Source: Halorubrum sp. Hd13 (GTDB lineage Archaea; Halobacteriota; Halobacteria; Halobacteriales; Haloferacaceae). Taken from it: a stretch of 64,000 nucleotides of DNA. Each line of letters starts with the position of its first letter. The stretch's first letter is position 1. The stretch lies in assembly GCF_002252755.1 (NCBI RefSeq), contig NZ_NHOY01000104.1:1-64000 (forward strand), written 5' to 3'. Position numbers and translations under genes: made by a program. Below, piece after piece: positions 23,381 to 31,988 of the stretch. Under the pieces are notes generated by a model. That model made no database searches, had not been told where the DNA came from, and saw only the letters and a list, made by a program, of their open reading frames with translations.

Positions 23381-23751
23381 ATAGCCGACGATGGATCGAC
23401 GGTAAACACCTCCAAAGCCCCAGCCGGGAGGCGGGCGCACGCTCGCTGCGGTCCTCGGTCGCTCACTCCGCTCGCTCCCTGTGGTCCTTACGTCGTCATC
23501 AGAACGCTCCGCGTTCTGATTGGCTCACGAGAGCAGAGCTCTCGTGAACGCCTGCGCCCGCCTCCCGGCTGCCCCTTTGAGTCCCACCCCGCACGGCACC
23601 GCAACCGCACCTCACGCCTCCCCAGCCTCGTCGCTGGCACCCTCCGCTTCGCTTCGGGAGCCAGCGACTCCCTCGCGCGGCGCTCTTCGCGGCCGCCATC
23701 GGCGGCCGCTCGGAGGCGCGCGCCACCGCACTATCGTTTATTTATAAATAG
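23374..23751 (+). repeat. Structured intergenic element, copy 2, between TTTATAAATAG repeats
   Basis: Core element 23409-23730. P1 CAAAG (23413-23417)/CTTTG (23575-23579); CCC/CCC internal loop; P2 19-bp stem (23421-23439/23553-23571), identical to copy 1. The P2 loop holds two hairpins absent from copy 1 at this position: ATCAGAACGC-TCC-GCGTTCTGAT (23498-23520) and TCACGAGAGC-AGA-GCTCTCGTGA (23525-23547). The conserved C-rich strand at 23600-23630 is identical over 31 nt to copy 3. P3 is GTCGCTGGC/GCCAGCGAC (23630-23638/23660-23668); P4 is GCGGCCGCC-ATC-GGCGGCCGC (23689-23709). TTTATAAATAG flanks it at 23374-23384 and 23741-23751; the first could be a TATA box for rightward transcription. 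The 3' end faces the DUF302 stop codon. Confidence 0.87.
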
Positions 23752-23768
23752 TCGCCGTCGGCGGTCGC

Positions 23769-24224
23769 TTAGGCCTCTTCGCTCGCCAGTTCTTCGAACA
23801 CGGCATCGACCATCTCGCCGGTGTCCTCGACGATCGCGTCCATCTCGTCGTCGTCGACGGGCATGCCGAGGAGGCGCGCGATCTTCATGATCGAGACGTG
23901 GTAGACGACCTGCTCGCCGGGGGACTCCTCCCAGACGATCATGTTACACGGGAACAGCCCGCCGATGCGCTTGTCGGTCGCGTCGAGCGCGCGGTCCGCC
24001 ATCGCGGGGTTGCAGGCGCCGAGCACGTAGTACGGGTCCCGGTCGGCGTCGACCTTCTCGTTCAGCATGTCGGACGGGGAGAACTCGACCGGGATGCCGA
24101 AGCCGGCGTCGAGGCACACCTCGCGGACGCGCTCGACCGCCGACTCGTGGTCGGTCGACAGCGTCGCTCGCTTCTCGCCGTACTCCTCGGGGTCGATTTC
24201 GTGCGGATCGAAGGGAATCGCCAT
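23769..24224 (-). CDS. DUF302 domain protein
   Basis: A 151-aa protein of the DUF302 family (alpha/beta, TT1751-like fold). It contains CLDAGFGIPVEFSPSDMLNEKVDADRDPYYVLGACNPAMADRALDATDKRIGGLFPCNMIVWEE, the family core with its ...LGACNP...A...LFPCN...V motif. The two conserved Cys may bind a ligand or metal. Function is unknown; some DUF302 proteins associate with sulfur or redox metabolism. It is convergent with structured repeat copy 2. Confidence 0.88.
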   Translation of the reverse strand: MAIPFDPHEIDPEEYGEKRATLSTDHESAVERVREVCLDAGFGIPVEFSPSDMLNEKVDADRDPYYVLGACNPAMADRALDATDKRIGGLFPCNMIVWEESPGEQVVYHVSIMKIARLLGMPVDDDEMDAIVEDTGEMVDAVFEELASEEA

Positions 24225-24283
24225 GCGTCGACTCCGCCTCGCCGAGTTAAAAAGGGCGCGGCGGCCGGGAACGGCGGCGCGGG

Positions 24284-24571
24284 CTACTCGGTCGCGACCG
24301 GGCCGCGCCCGACGAGCTTCTCGACCTCGGCGACGAACTCGCTGCGGCTCTCGAACAGCGGTACCTCGGAGTCCGCGAGGACGTCGTCGAGGTCGCGGGG
24401 GCCGTCCGGGCTCCGGACCGCGGCGTCGCCCTCCTGCGCCGCGACGTCGCTGCGCGTCGCGGGCCACGTGAGCCGTGACGCGACGCGGGCGATCGGCTCG
24501 CCCGCCACGTCCGGTCCCTCGCCGAGCTCGACGGCCGGCTCGCTCTCCTCGGCCTCGTCGTTGTCGCTCAT
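24284..24571 (-). CDS. DUF5789 family protein
   Basis: A 95-aa acidic protein. The conserved part is LADSEVPLFESRSEFVAEVEKLVG near the C-terminus, diagnostic of haloarchaeal DUF5789 proteins, preceded by RLTWPATRSDVAAQEGDAAVRS. Function is unknown. It is 59 nt upstream of the DUF302 gene in the same orientation, so the two may be cotranscribed. Confidence 0.75.
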   Translation of the reverse strand: MSDNDEAEESEPAVELGEGPDVAGEPIARVASRLTWPATRSDVAAQEGDAAVRSPDGPRDLDDVLADSEVPLFESRSEFVAEVEKLVGRGPVATE

Positions 24572-24982
24572 ACCCCGCGGTTCCGCTCCGGCGACACTAA
24601 TGGTTTCGATGCGAATCGGATCGTGCCCTCACGCGCCGCGCGGCCTCGGATTCGCCCGTTCGATCGATTTCCGTGACTCTCAACCGAGATCGGCCCACGA
24701 TCTGGTCGGCCATCGCCCGTCTGACGACCGACAAACAAACCCGAAATAATTCGGTATCACAACTATATCATTCGGCAATAAGTTCCGATTGCGGAGTAAG
24801 CACACGACTCCCGTATCTCGCGTCGGGTCCCTGCGCGCCGATCTTTCGGGTCTCACTGTCACACTCCCCCTTCGCGTCCCGTTCCTCGCGCGCTTCGTCT
24901 CTCCCACGCCCGCTTCGTCTCTCCCTCGCGCGCTCTTTCGCTTCGCGGACACGGACCTTTCCCCCGCGGCCGGACGGACCGG
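24572..24982. other. 411-nt spacer without a recognised gene
   Basis: It lies between the start of the DUF5789 gene and the 3' end of the M24 gene. An AT-rich patch at about 24735-24785 has a short palindrome (CCGAAATAATTCGG) and a TATA-like ACTATATCATT. The section 24870-24960 is CT-rich simple sequence (repeated CGCTTCGTCTCTCC). Short open frames here have simple-sequence composition and no recognisable protein. Confidence 0.55.
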
Positions 24983-26143
24983 TCACCGCCAGCCGCGGTC
25001 GGTGTCGTTCAGTCGCTCGCAGCCGTCCGCCGTGACGACGACGAGGTCCTCGATCCGGCAGCCGAACCGTCCGTCGAGGTAGACCCCCGGCTCGACGGAG
25101 AACACCATCCCCGGCTCGAGCTCCCGGTCGTTGCCCGCGACGATGTACGGCTCCTCGTGGACGTCGAGCCCCACCCCGTGTCCGGTCCGGTGGACGAACG
25201 CGTCGCCGTACCCCACCGACTCGATCACCTCCCGCGCCGCCCGGTCGACCGACGCGGCCGCGACGCCCGGCGCGACGGCGTCGACAGCGGCCGCCTGCGC
25301 CTCCCGAACCGCCTCGTGGACGCGCTCGTACTCCGCCGGGGGGTCGCCGTCGAAGGCGAGCGTGCGCGTCTGGTCGGAGGGGTAGCCGCCGACGCGCGTC
25401 CCGAAGTCGAGCACGACGGGCTCGCCGGCCCGGATCTCTCGGTCGCCGTGGCCGTGGTGCGGCTTCGCCCCGTTCGGGCCCGACCCCACGACCGTCTCGA
25501 ACGAGACGCCGGTCCCGCCGTGCGCGGCCAGCCGGTCGGCGATCCACGCGGCGAGGTCGCGCTCGGTCATTCCGACCGCGTCGGCGCCCAGCTCGCGGAG
25601 GTCGCGCACGGTCGCGTCCGCGGCGGCGGCCGCCTCGCGCAGCGCCGTCAGCTCGGCGTCGTCCTTGCGGACCCGGAGGTCGGCGAGCGCCTCGCTCGCG
25701 AGCCCCCAGGTCGCGTCCGGCGCCGCCGCGCGGAGGTCCTGCGTGAACGTCGCCCACATCGTGTCGTCGACGAGGAGGCGCCCCTCGCGGAGGCCGCGGT
25801 CGGCGAGCAGGTCGCGCGCGGCCGCCACCGGATCGTCGCCGTCGGCCCACGTCCGGACGTCGGCGACGCTCGTCTCCTCGCGCACCTGCGTCTCGTACAG
25901 GTCCGGGACGAGGAGAGCGGGCGCGGTCCCGTCGCTCCGCGCGGCTCCGTCCCCGCTGTCGTGCCCGCCGCCGTCGCCCGCGGTCGGCACGGCGAGCAGG
26001 AAGTGTCGCTCGCTCGGCTCCTCCTCGAACCCGGTGAGGTACTGGAGGTTCCGGCTCGGGAAACAGACCAGTCCGTCGGCGTCGACCGCTCGCAGCCGCG
26101 CCGCGGTGCGTTCGCGGCGGTCCGCGTGGGTGTCGTCGGTCAT
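24983..26143 (-). CDS. pepQ: Xaa-Pro dipeptidase/aminopeptidase, M24 family
   Basis: A 386-aa metallopeptidase. N-terminal creatinase domain (DGLVCFPSRNLQYLTGFEEEPSERHFLL) and C-terminal pita-bread domain with metal ligands: VVLDFGTRVGGYPSDQTRT (two Asp), HRTGHGVGLDVHEEP (His), FSVEPGVYLDGRFGCRIEDLVVV (two Glu). Closer to canonical prolidase/PepQ than the paralogue at 161-1537, which has extra inserts and diverged flanks. The start at 26143 fits the usual N-terminus; the longer frame from 26230 adds residues of no similarity. Confidence 0.9.
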   Translation of the reverse strand: MTDDTHADRRERTAARLRAVDADGLVCFPSRNLQYLTGFEEEPSERHFLLAVPTAGDGGGHDSGDGAARSDGTAPALLVPDLYETQVREETSVADVRTWADGDDPVAAARDLLADRGLREGRLLVDDTMWATFTQDLRAAAPDATWGLASEALADLRVRKDDAELTALREAAAAADATVRDLRELGADAVGMTERDLAAWIADRLAAHGGTGVSFETVVGSGPNGAKPHHGHGDREIRAGEPVVLDFGTRVGGYPSDQTRTLAFDGDPPAEYERVHEAVREAQAAAVDAVAPGVAAASVDRAAREVIESVGYGDAFVHRTGHGVGLDVHEEPYIVAGNDRELEPGMVFSVEPGVYLDGRFGCRIEDLVVVTADGCERLNDTDRGWR

Positions 26144-26239
26144 AGACGACCTCGGCCCGGCGGTCGCATATAAGTAGGGTGTCGTTGACGCCGAGGCAAG
26201 CGGCTCGTAACCATGTGCCTGCCCGTGCAATATGTGAGC

Positions 26240-26380
26240 ATGAGCATCGAGAACGCGTCGACGTTCGACTGCCCGGAGTGCGACGTGACCGCACCCTCCG
26301 CGTCCGTCCCGTACGACACCCTCGGATACGCGGTCTGTCCGGTCTGCTCGTACGCGACCGGCCCGGTCGACCGAGACTGA
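26240..26380 (+). CDS. Small CPxC zinc-finger protein
   Basis: A 46-aa protein with CPECDVTAPSASVPYDTLGY and then AVCPVCSY: two CPxC knuckles forming a zinc ribbon. The ATG at 26240 is chosen; an in-frame GTG at 26234 is possible. It reads divergently from the M24 peptidase. The stop codon lies within a 17-bp tandem duplication, so the last five codons are present twice. Function unknown. Confidence 0.65.
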   Translation: MSIENASTFDCPECDVTAPSASVPYDTLGYAVCPVCSYATGPVDRD

Positions 26381-26474
26381 CGGTCGACCGAGACTGACGG
26401 CCGCTCGACGGCCCCGCCGCGACGACCGCGCCTCGACGACCGCGCCTCGACGGCCCCGCCGCGACGACCGCGCC
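26364..26474. repeat. Nested short duplications after zinc-finger gene
   Basis: CGGTCGACCGAGACTGA is duplicated in tandem (26364-26380, 26381-26397), copying the 3' end and stop of the small zinc-finger gene. A 29-bp unit starting CTCGACGGCCCCGCCGCGAC occurs at 26404-26432 and 26446-26474. It is probably slippage or unequal exchange. Confidence 0.8.
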
Positions 26475-26515
26475 CGAACCGGGCCGTTTTAGCCGCCGCG
26501 CCCGCCTTCTGGGGT

Positions 26516-26746
26516 ATGAGCTGGTCTCTGGGACGCGAGGACGAGGCGATCACCGAGTGGGAGCGCTCCGACGGCTACGCGACGGTCCGCGTCCGCGAGC
26601 GCGCCGACGGCGGGTTCGTCGTCCGCCTCGACGTGATGGAGCAGGCCGTCGACGAGTCGGCCTACGAGCGCGAGCGCTTCGACGACCGCGAGGCCGCGCT
26701 CGACCGCGCCGCCGAGTGGCGCGAGGAGCGGACCATCGAGGACTGA
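26516..26746 (+). CDS. DUF7543-like small protein
   Basis: A 76-aa acidic protein: MSWSLGREDEAITEWERSDG, then YATVRVRERADGGFVVRLDVMEQA and a helical end AALDRAAEWREERTIED. I recognise this from a haloarchaeal family (DUF7543). Probably a small alpha/beta fold; function unknown. A TTTTAG at about 26486 is the nearest promoter-like AT patch. Confidence 0.68.
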   Translation: MSWSLGREDEAITEWERSDGYATVRVRERADGGFVVRLDVMEQAVDESAYERERFDDREAALDRAAEWREERTIED

Positions 26747-26790
26747 CCCGGTCGGTTCGGCCCCGCTCCTCCCGCCCGACCCTCACCGCC

Positions 26791-27177
26791 TCAGATCGGC
26801 CCCACGTCGTCGGCGAGGAACGCCTGACACTCGACGGTCCGCCCGTCGGGGTCCTCGGCGAAGAACTGGTAGATGTCGTACCGCTCGTTCTCCCTCGGTT
26901 CCTCGACCGCGCCGGGCGCGCTCGCGTCGTCCCGGCGGTCGCTCGCCTCTGCGAGGCGCTCCCGCACGTCGTCGACCGTTTCGCGGTCGGGGTAGACGAA
27001 CGTGAACGTCCCGCACGTCTCGGTCTCGTCGCGGTCGCAGAAGCCGAACAGGAGGTTGTCGTGGCGGAGGATCGTGCAGTCGGGCTGTTCGAGCCACGTC
27101 TCGGCGCCCAGTTCCTCGCGGTAGAAGTCGACGACGCCGCCTCGGTTCTCCGTTCCGTGGAAGACGATCCCGGACAT
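26791..27177 (-). CDS. VOC (glyoxalase/bleomycin resistance) family protein
   Basis: A 128-aa single vicinal-oxygen-chelate domain protein. It shows the beta-alpha-beta-beta-beta pattern: [30 protein letters not shown] and [22 protein letters not shown], where the terminal Glu usually binds metal. The family covers glyoxalases, dioxygenases and binding proteins, so the reaction is unknown. Downstream of tiaS in the same direction (26-nt gap), hence likely cotranscribed. Confidence 0.82.
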   Translation of the reverse strand: MSGIVFHGTENRGGVVDFYREELGAETWLEQPDCTILRHDNLLFGFCDRDETETCGTFTFVYPDRETVDDVRERLAEASDRRDDASAPGAVEEPRENERYDIYQFFAEDPDGRTVECQAFLADDVGPI

Positions 27178-27203
27178 GCCCGAGGCGTCGCGTCCCGATC
27201 ACT

Positions 27204-28634
27204 TCACCGCTCCGGGTGCACCGGCGCGTCGAACCCGCCCCTCACGAGCGGCTTCGCGACGTGCCGTCGGGCGCTCGGGGGGACCTCGTACCAGCCGGGC
27301 TCCAGCTCGCGGTCGATCTCGTGAGCGACCTTTCCGGGCGCGTCGGTGCCGCAGTCCCGGCAGCGGTACCCCTGTCCCCGGCCCGCCGAGGACATGGATC
27401 GACCGCAGTCCGGGCAGGTCGGCACCGCCGGCTCGGTCCGCACGAGGTCCCGGACGGCGAACTTCTCCAGCTTGAGCGTCGCGGTCGGTCCCTCCGCCTC
27501 ACCCGCCGACCGTTCCCGTCGCTCGTGTTCGCCGCACAGGGTCACCCGGTCGCCGGGTCGGAGGGCGCGCACCCGGTCGCGGAAGCGGCCGGTCGGCGCG
27601 AAGGCGACGCAGCGGAGCCGCCCGCCGCCTCCCGCGGAGCGTTCCCCGGGCGCCGCGACGTCGACGTGGACGTGACCCCCCCGTTTCGTCTCCGGTTCGC
27701 CCGCGACCGCGCCGGCGACTCGGTAGCCCGCGCCGTCGCGGAGGTCGCCGATCCGCCCGGGCGCGAGGTGGGCGTCGGTCCCCTGATTGGTGAGGAAGGT
27801 CGCGGCGCGCTCGACCGGCTCGCTCTCGACGGCCTCGGCGACCTCTCGGCACGCCGCCGGGTCGTCGCCGCGGATGCCGTGGAGGATCGGACCGGGAGCG
27901 TTGGGGACGCAGACCGCCGCCCCCGTCTCGCGGTCGACGGTGTCCCAGACGGTCGGGTACCCCGCGTCGGCCGCGGCGAAGACGCTCTCGACGTCGACCT
28001 CGCGGGGCGTCCCGCAGCGGTCCAGCTCGCGGTACGAGATCCGCTCCGCCGTCCAGTCGTCGAACGCGGCCGGGGCGCCGACCGCCGCGAGCGCGCCGAT
28101 CCGGCCGCGGCCGGCGACCGCCTCGTCCCCCGTCTCACCGCCGGTCCCGAACGCCGCGTGTCGGTAGCCGCGCGCGTCGGCGATCGACAGCGCCTCGTCG
28201 AGCGAGAGCCGGCGCCGGAGCGCGCGGCGGGCGAAGTCGGCGACGTCGTCCGGGATCCGCGACGTCGACGAGGCGGCGCCGGCGTCCTCCGGGGCCCCGG
28301 CGGCGGGGGCGACCGGCGCGAACGGGTCCCCCGCGACGTCGACGTCGGCGGCGACGACGCCCGGCGAGGTCCGGGGGTCGTCGGCCGCGGCGAACTCCCG
28401 GACCGCCGCCGCGGCGAGGTCGAACGCCGCCGCCGCGTCGATTCTCGAAACGTGGACCGCGACGGCGGCGTTCCCCCGCGTCTTGTGTTTCACGGCGGGG
28501 TTCAGCCGGACGAGGAGCCGGCGGCGGACCCGCCCGCCGGCCGCTTCGAGCCGCTCGGCGAGCCGCGCGCCGACGTACGTCGTGCACATCCCGCGCTCGC
28601 GGGAGTCGGTGTCGTCGACGGCGACGATGGGCAT
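27204..28634 (-). CDS. tiaS: tRNA(Ile2) 2-agmatinylcytidine synthetase
   Basis: An archaeal enzyme (476 aa) that ligates agmatine to C34 of tRNA-Ile(CAU) so that it reads AUA. The N-terminus [22 protein letters not shown] is the TiaS opening, followed by [20 protein letters not shown]. The middle has [13 protein letters not shown] and the kinase-like segment, then [13 protein letters not shown]. The C-terminus carries an OB-like part and a zinc ribbon ([13 protein letters not shown]) followed by [23 protein letters not shown]. All expected domains are present, at the usual length or slightly longer. Confidence 0.93.
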   Translation of the reverse strand: MPIVAVDDTDSRERGMCTTYVGARLAERLEAAGGRVRRRLLVRLNPAVKHKTRGNAAVAVHVSRIDAAAAFDLAAAAVREFAAADDPRTSPGVVAADVDVAGDPFAPVAPAAGAPEDAGAASSTSRIPDDVADFARRALRRRLSLDEALSIADARGYRHAAFGTGGETGDEAVAGRGRIGALAAVGAPAAFDDWTAERISYRELDRCGTPREVDVESVFAAADAGYPTVWDTVDRETGAAVCVPNAPGPILHGIRGDDPAACREVAEAVESEPVERAATFLTNQGTDAHLAPGRIGDLRDGAGYRVAGAVAGEPETKRGGHVHVDVAAPGERSAGGGGRLRCVAFAPTGRFRDRVRALRPGDRVTLCGEHERRERSAGEAEGPTATLKLEKFAVRDLVRTEPAVPTCPDCGRSMSSAGRGQGYRCRDCGTDAPGKVAHEIDRELEPGWYEVPPSARRHVAKPLVRGGFDAPVHPER

Positions 28635-28832
28635 ACGCGTCCTTCTCCGCTCCCGGACAAACCGGTTTCGGCCGGTCGCTCGGGCCCCTCCCGAGCGATT
28701 AGCCGCCGATCGGCGCCGACGCGGTATTTAACGGCTCCGGTGGGTGAGACGGGGAAAACGCAAGCGGGCGGCGGTTTCGAGCGGCCGCAAGTGACACAAC
28801 GCATATATACGGCGAGCCGCCTATTTCAGGGT

Positions 28833-29804
28833 ATGTCCCGGACTGCGCTGATAGAAAACGTCACCGCGATGCTGGAGGACGCGGGCTTCCTCGTCAGCGA
28901 TCGGTGTGCGGTCCGGCCCAAGAGCTTCGACGTGGCGGCCCGGCGCGGCGACGACCTGCTCCTCCTGAAGATCCTCGGAAACGTCGACGCCCTGGACGCG
29001 GAGACCGGCGCTGAGATGCGCCGGCTCGGCGAGTACCTGCGGGCGACGCCGATGGTGATCGGGGTCCGGACCCGCGACGAGGAGCTGAAGCCCGGCGTCG
29101 TCTACTTCCGGCACGGCGTCCCGGTGATCAACCCCGACACGGGGTACGACCTGTTCGTCGAGGGGATGCCGCCGCTCATCTACGCGGCCCCCGGCGGGCT
29201 CTACGTCAGCCTCGACGGCGACCTCCTCGCCGACGAGCGCGAGGAGCGCGGCTGGTCGCTCGGCCAGCTCGCGACCGAACTCGGCGTCTCCCGGCGCACC
29301 GTCTCGAAGTACGAGGACGGGATGAACGCCTCCATCGAGGTCGCGATCCAGTTAGAAGAGCTGTTCGACGAGCCGTTCTCCAGCCCGGTCGACGTGCTGG
29401 ACGGCGCCGACGAGGTGCGCGACGCCGACCCGACCCCCTCGGCGCCCGAGACCGACCCCGACGACGAGCACGTCCTCCACGTGCTCACCAACGCCGGCTT
29501 CACGGTCCACCCGACCGCCCGGGCGCCGTTCAAGGCCGTCTCGGAGGACGATCAGCGCGCCGAGACCCGCGTCCTCACCGGTCACTCGGCGTTCACCCCC
29601 GCGGCGGAGAAGCGCGCGCGGATCATGTCTTCGATCGGCGAAGTCGCCCGCACGCGCTCGGTGTACTTCACCGAAGAGGACGAGAAGCGCGAGTCGATCG
29701 AGGGCACCGCGCTGGTCTCCTGCGACGAGCTCGCCGGTATCACCGACCCCGAGGAGATCCGCGAGCTCATCCGCGACCGGGCGGAAGCGCCCTCCGAGGC
29801 CTGA
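28833..29804 (+). CDS. Putative transcriptional regulator, archaeal HTH family (COG1395)
   Basis: A 323-aa protein. The N-terminal about 120 residues form an alpha/beta domain ([27 protein letters not shown]). A Cro/XRE-type HTH sits at about residues 130-180 ([43 protein letters not shown]). A C-terminal domain ends [20 protein letters not shown]. This is the standard architecture of the archaeal COG1395 regulators. TATA CATATATA at about 28802-28809 is 25-30 nt before the ATG, so it is leaderless. Targets unknown. Confidence 0.88.
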   Translation: MSRTALIENVTAMLEDAGFLVSDRCAVRPKSFDVAARRGDDLLLLKILGNVDALDAETGAEMRRLGEYLRATPMVIGVRTRDEELKPGVVYFRHGVPVINPDTGYDLFVEGMPPLIYAAPGGLYVSLDGDLLADEREERGWSLGQLATELGVSRRTVSKYEDGMNASIEVAIQLEELFDEPFSSPVDVLDGADEVRDADPTPSAPETDPDDEHVLHVLTNAGFTVHPTARAPFKAVSEDDQRAETRVLTGHSAFTPAAEKRARIMSSIGEVARTRSVYFTEEDEKRESIEGTALVSCDELAGITDPEEIRELIRDRAEAPSEA

Positions 29805-29828
29805 GACCGCGAGCGCGTTCCGGCCCAC

Positions 29829-31475
29829 TTATCGCCCGAACAAGCGACTGAAGAAGCCGCCGCTCTCCTCCTCGTCGTCCGCCTCGGTTCCGTCCGACGC
29901 CGTCTTCCCGCTCTGTTCCCCCGCGTCTCCGTCGCCGTCGGTGCCCCCCGAGAGCACGGTGTTCCTGCCGCCGGTGTCGTCGTCGCGGAACGGGACGCTC
30001 CCCGCGAGCTCGTCTTCCGGACCGGTCGCTTCCGCCTCGCCGATCTCCGGCTCGTCGACCTCCGCCTCGTCGTCCGGACCGGCCCCTTCCGCCTCGTCGA
30101 TCTCTGGCTCGTCGATCTCTGGCTCGTCGACTTCCCTATCGTCGCTCCCCGTATCGTCGGTCGCTTCTCCGTCGTCTGCGGCCCCTTCTCCGTCGTCTGC
30201 GGCCCCTTCTCCGTCGTCTGCGGCCGTTTCCTCGGTGTCCTCCGGCGTCGCTTCGTCGCCGTCGTCCGCTGCGACCTCGTCTTCGTCCGCCGCGGTCTCG
30301 TCCTCGAACGCTTCGGCCTCCGCCGCGTCCTCCTCGATCATCGCCTCGAGGTCGTCGCCGTCGACGTGCTCCTCGCCGACGGTCTCCGTCTCGCCGGTCG
30401 CGGCCCGATCCGCGGCCGCGGCGTCAGCGGTCGCTTCGGCGTCGACCTCGTCGTCGTCGGCCGGCGCTTCCGTGCCTTCCTCCGGAACGGGGTCCTCGTC
30501 GGCGACGATGATCTCCTCCTCGTCGCCCGGGTCGCTCAGTCCCCCCGGCTCGGCGTCGGCGACGATGATCTCGTCGTCGTCCGAGTCGGTGCCGTCCGCG
30601 TCGGTGTCGTCGGCCTCCCCTTTGACCTCCTCGGCCTCCGCGGACTCGTCCGCGTGGTCGGCTTCCTCCGCGTGGTCGGCTTCCTCCGCGTGGTCGGCTT
30701 CCTCCGGCTCCGAGTCGTCGGTCGCGTCGGACTCGCCGATCCCGGCTCCCTCGACGGCCGCGCCCGTCAGGGCCCGAGCGAGGTCCCGGTAGGCCCGAGT
30801 GGCGGGCGCCTCCGGCGCGAACGTCTGGAGCGGTCGGTTCGCGGTCGCCGCCCGGACCACCGCGTCGTCCTCCGGGATCCGACCGAGGACCGGCGCGTCG
30901 AGCACGTCGCCGACGTCGTCGAGCCTCTCGGCGCCGGCGACGCCCGGGTCGGCGTCGGGGTCGACGCGGGTGATCGCGGCGCCGGCGACCGCGCCGCCGA
31001 GCCGCTCGGCGAGCTGTCGCGTCTTCTCGGTGTCGCCGAGGGCGCTCCGCTCGGCGGTCGAGACGAGGAGCGTCTCGTCGGCGATCGCGAGCGGGAGGCT
31101 CGAATCGTGCGAGAGCCCCGCGCCGGCGTCGACGAACACGTAGTCGGCGCCCTCGAAGGCGGCGACCGCGTCGCTGAGCCCGGCGGGGTCGGCCGACGCG
31201 TAGGCGTCGAGGTCGTCCGCGCCGGGGACGACCCGGAGCCCCTCGGGCCCCTCGTGGACCGCGTCGAGCGGGTCGGCCCGCCCCGCGAGCACGTCGTGGA
31301 GCGTCGTCTCGCCGGGCGTCACGCCCAGCGCGCCCGCGAGGTTCGCCATGCCGATGTCGGCGTCGACCGCGACGACGTCGGCGCCGGAGCCGGCCAGGAT
31401 CGTCGCGATCGCCGCGGTCGTGGTGGTCTTCCCGACCCCACCTTTCGCCGACGCGACCGCATACACCGTTGCCAT
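29829..31475 (-). CDS. minD4: MinD/ParA-type ATPase with long acidic C-terminal tail (MinD4-like)
   Basis: A 548-aa protein. Residues 1-245 are a MinD-type P-loop ATPase: deviant Walker A AKGGVGKTTTT, DADIGMANLAGALGV, VFVDAGAGLS. The remaining about 300 residues are an acidic low-complexity tail with internal repeats (EEADHA x3, DDGEGAA x2, DEPEI x3, two EIIVAD units), ending in the hydrophobic GGFFSRLFGR, which could touch the membrane. Haloferax MinD4 has the same plan; it oscillates between poles and positions archaella and chemosensory arrays, and its tail is needed. The neighbourhood (beside the ATP synthase operon) agrees with the Haloferax gene as I recall it. TATA (complement of about 31498-31507) lies about 25 nt before the ATG. 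Confidence 0.85.
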   Translation of the reverse strand: MATVYAVASAKGGVGKTTTTAAIATILAGSGADVVAVDADIGMANLAGALGVTPGETTLHDVLAGRADPLDAVHEGPEGLRVVPGADDLDAYASADPAGLSDAVAAFEGADYVFVDAGAGLSHDSSLPLAIADETLLVSTAERSALGDTEKTRQLAERLGGAVAGAAITRVDPDADPGVAGAERLDDVGDVLDAPVLGRIPEDDAVVRAATANRPLQTFAPEAPATRAYRDLARALTGAAVEGAGIGESDATDDSEPEEADHAEEADHAEEADHADESAEAEEVKGEADDTDADGTDSDDDEIIVADAEPGGLSDPGDEEEIIVADEDPVPEEGTEAPADDDEVDAEATADAAAADRAATGETETVGEEHVDGDDLEAMIEEDAAEAEAFEDETAADEDEVAADDGDEATPEDTEETAADDGEGAADDGEGAADDGEATDDTGSDDREVDEPEIDEPEIDEAEGAGPDDEAEVDEPEIGEAEATGPEDELAGSVPFRDDDTGGRNTVLSGGTDGDGDAGEQSGKTASDGTEADDEEESGGFFSRLFGR

Positions 31476-31589
31476 ACGGTGACGGTCCGGCGACTGGTAC
31501 TTAAATGTAGGCGGCGGCCGCCGGCCGGAGACGTGCGGGCGCCGCGGATTCCCGCCGATATCGGGGGCAACGCCCGCGTACTTTCGCAA

Positions 31590-31604
31590 ACACCTTATAC
31601 GTCG
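31590..31604 (+). promoter_or_regulatory. Promoter of the ATP synthase operon
   Basis: CACCTTATACG with TATA element CTTATAC at 31594-31600, 32 nt before the atpH ATG. The 156-nt divergent spacer with minD4 holds both promoters and nothing else recognisable. Confidence 0.55.
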
Positions 31605-31631
31605 CTTGTAGAGTTTCAGGCGATTAGTAGC

Positions 31632-31988
31632 ATGGCGAGACCAGAGGTGCTCGACCGGATCAAGGAGGCTGAACGGGAGGCGGACGAGATCATCGCGGAG
31701 GCGGAATCGGACGCCGACGAGCGCCTCGCCGAGGCTCGAGAGCGCGCGGAGGCGATCCGCGCCGAGGCCGAGGAGGAGGCGGAGTCCGAGGCCGCGGAAC
31801 GGCTCGAGGCCGCCCGCGAGGAGATCGAGGAACGCCGCGAGGAGATCCTCGAGTCGGGCCGGTCCGACCGCGACGAGCTCGAACGCGAGGCCCGCGAGCG
31901 CGTGGACTCGGCCGTCGACTACGCAGTCGAACGGTTCGAGGAAGCGGTGAACCAACAGGCCGAGGAGGCGGTGGATGCTCAGGCCTGA
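31632..31988 (+). CDS. atpH: A-type ATP synthase subunit H
   Basis: A 118-aa subunit of the peripheral stalk. It is almost entirely a coiled coil of Glu, Arg and Ala heptads (IKEAEREADEIIAEAESDADERLAEARERAEAI), as expected for the EH-dimer stalk linking the A1 head to subunit I. First gene of the nine-gene operon; its end overlaps the start of atpI by 14 nt. Confidence 0.92.
   Translation: MARPEVLDRIKEAEREADEIIAEAESDADERLAEARERAEAIRAEAEEEAESEAAERLEAAREEIEERREEILESGRSDRDELEREARERVDSAVDYAVERFEEAVNQQAEEAVDAQA

Noticed and set aside
23374-23751. TTTATAAATAG direct repeats as a transposon target duplication around copy 2
   Set aside because: The other two copies lack matching flanks, and the first copy of the word overlaps the antiporter stop codon and a plausible TATA box, so duplication on insertion is not supported.
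24673-25035. 120-aa + strand frame in the spacer before the M24 gene
   Set aside because: Ser/Arg/Pro-rich, runs into the antisense of the peptidase, with CT-rich simple sequence; no support as a gene.
27216-28832. Very long open frame on the + strand opposite tiaS, apparently joined to the COG1395 regulator
   Set aside because: It is the antisense shadow of tiaS in GC-rich DNA; composition is Arg/Gly/Pro-rich and only the part from 28833 has a recognised domain, its own TATA box and a start codon.
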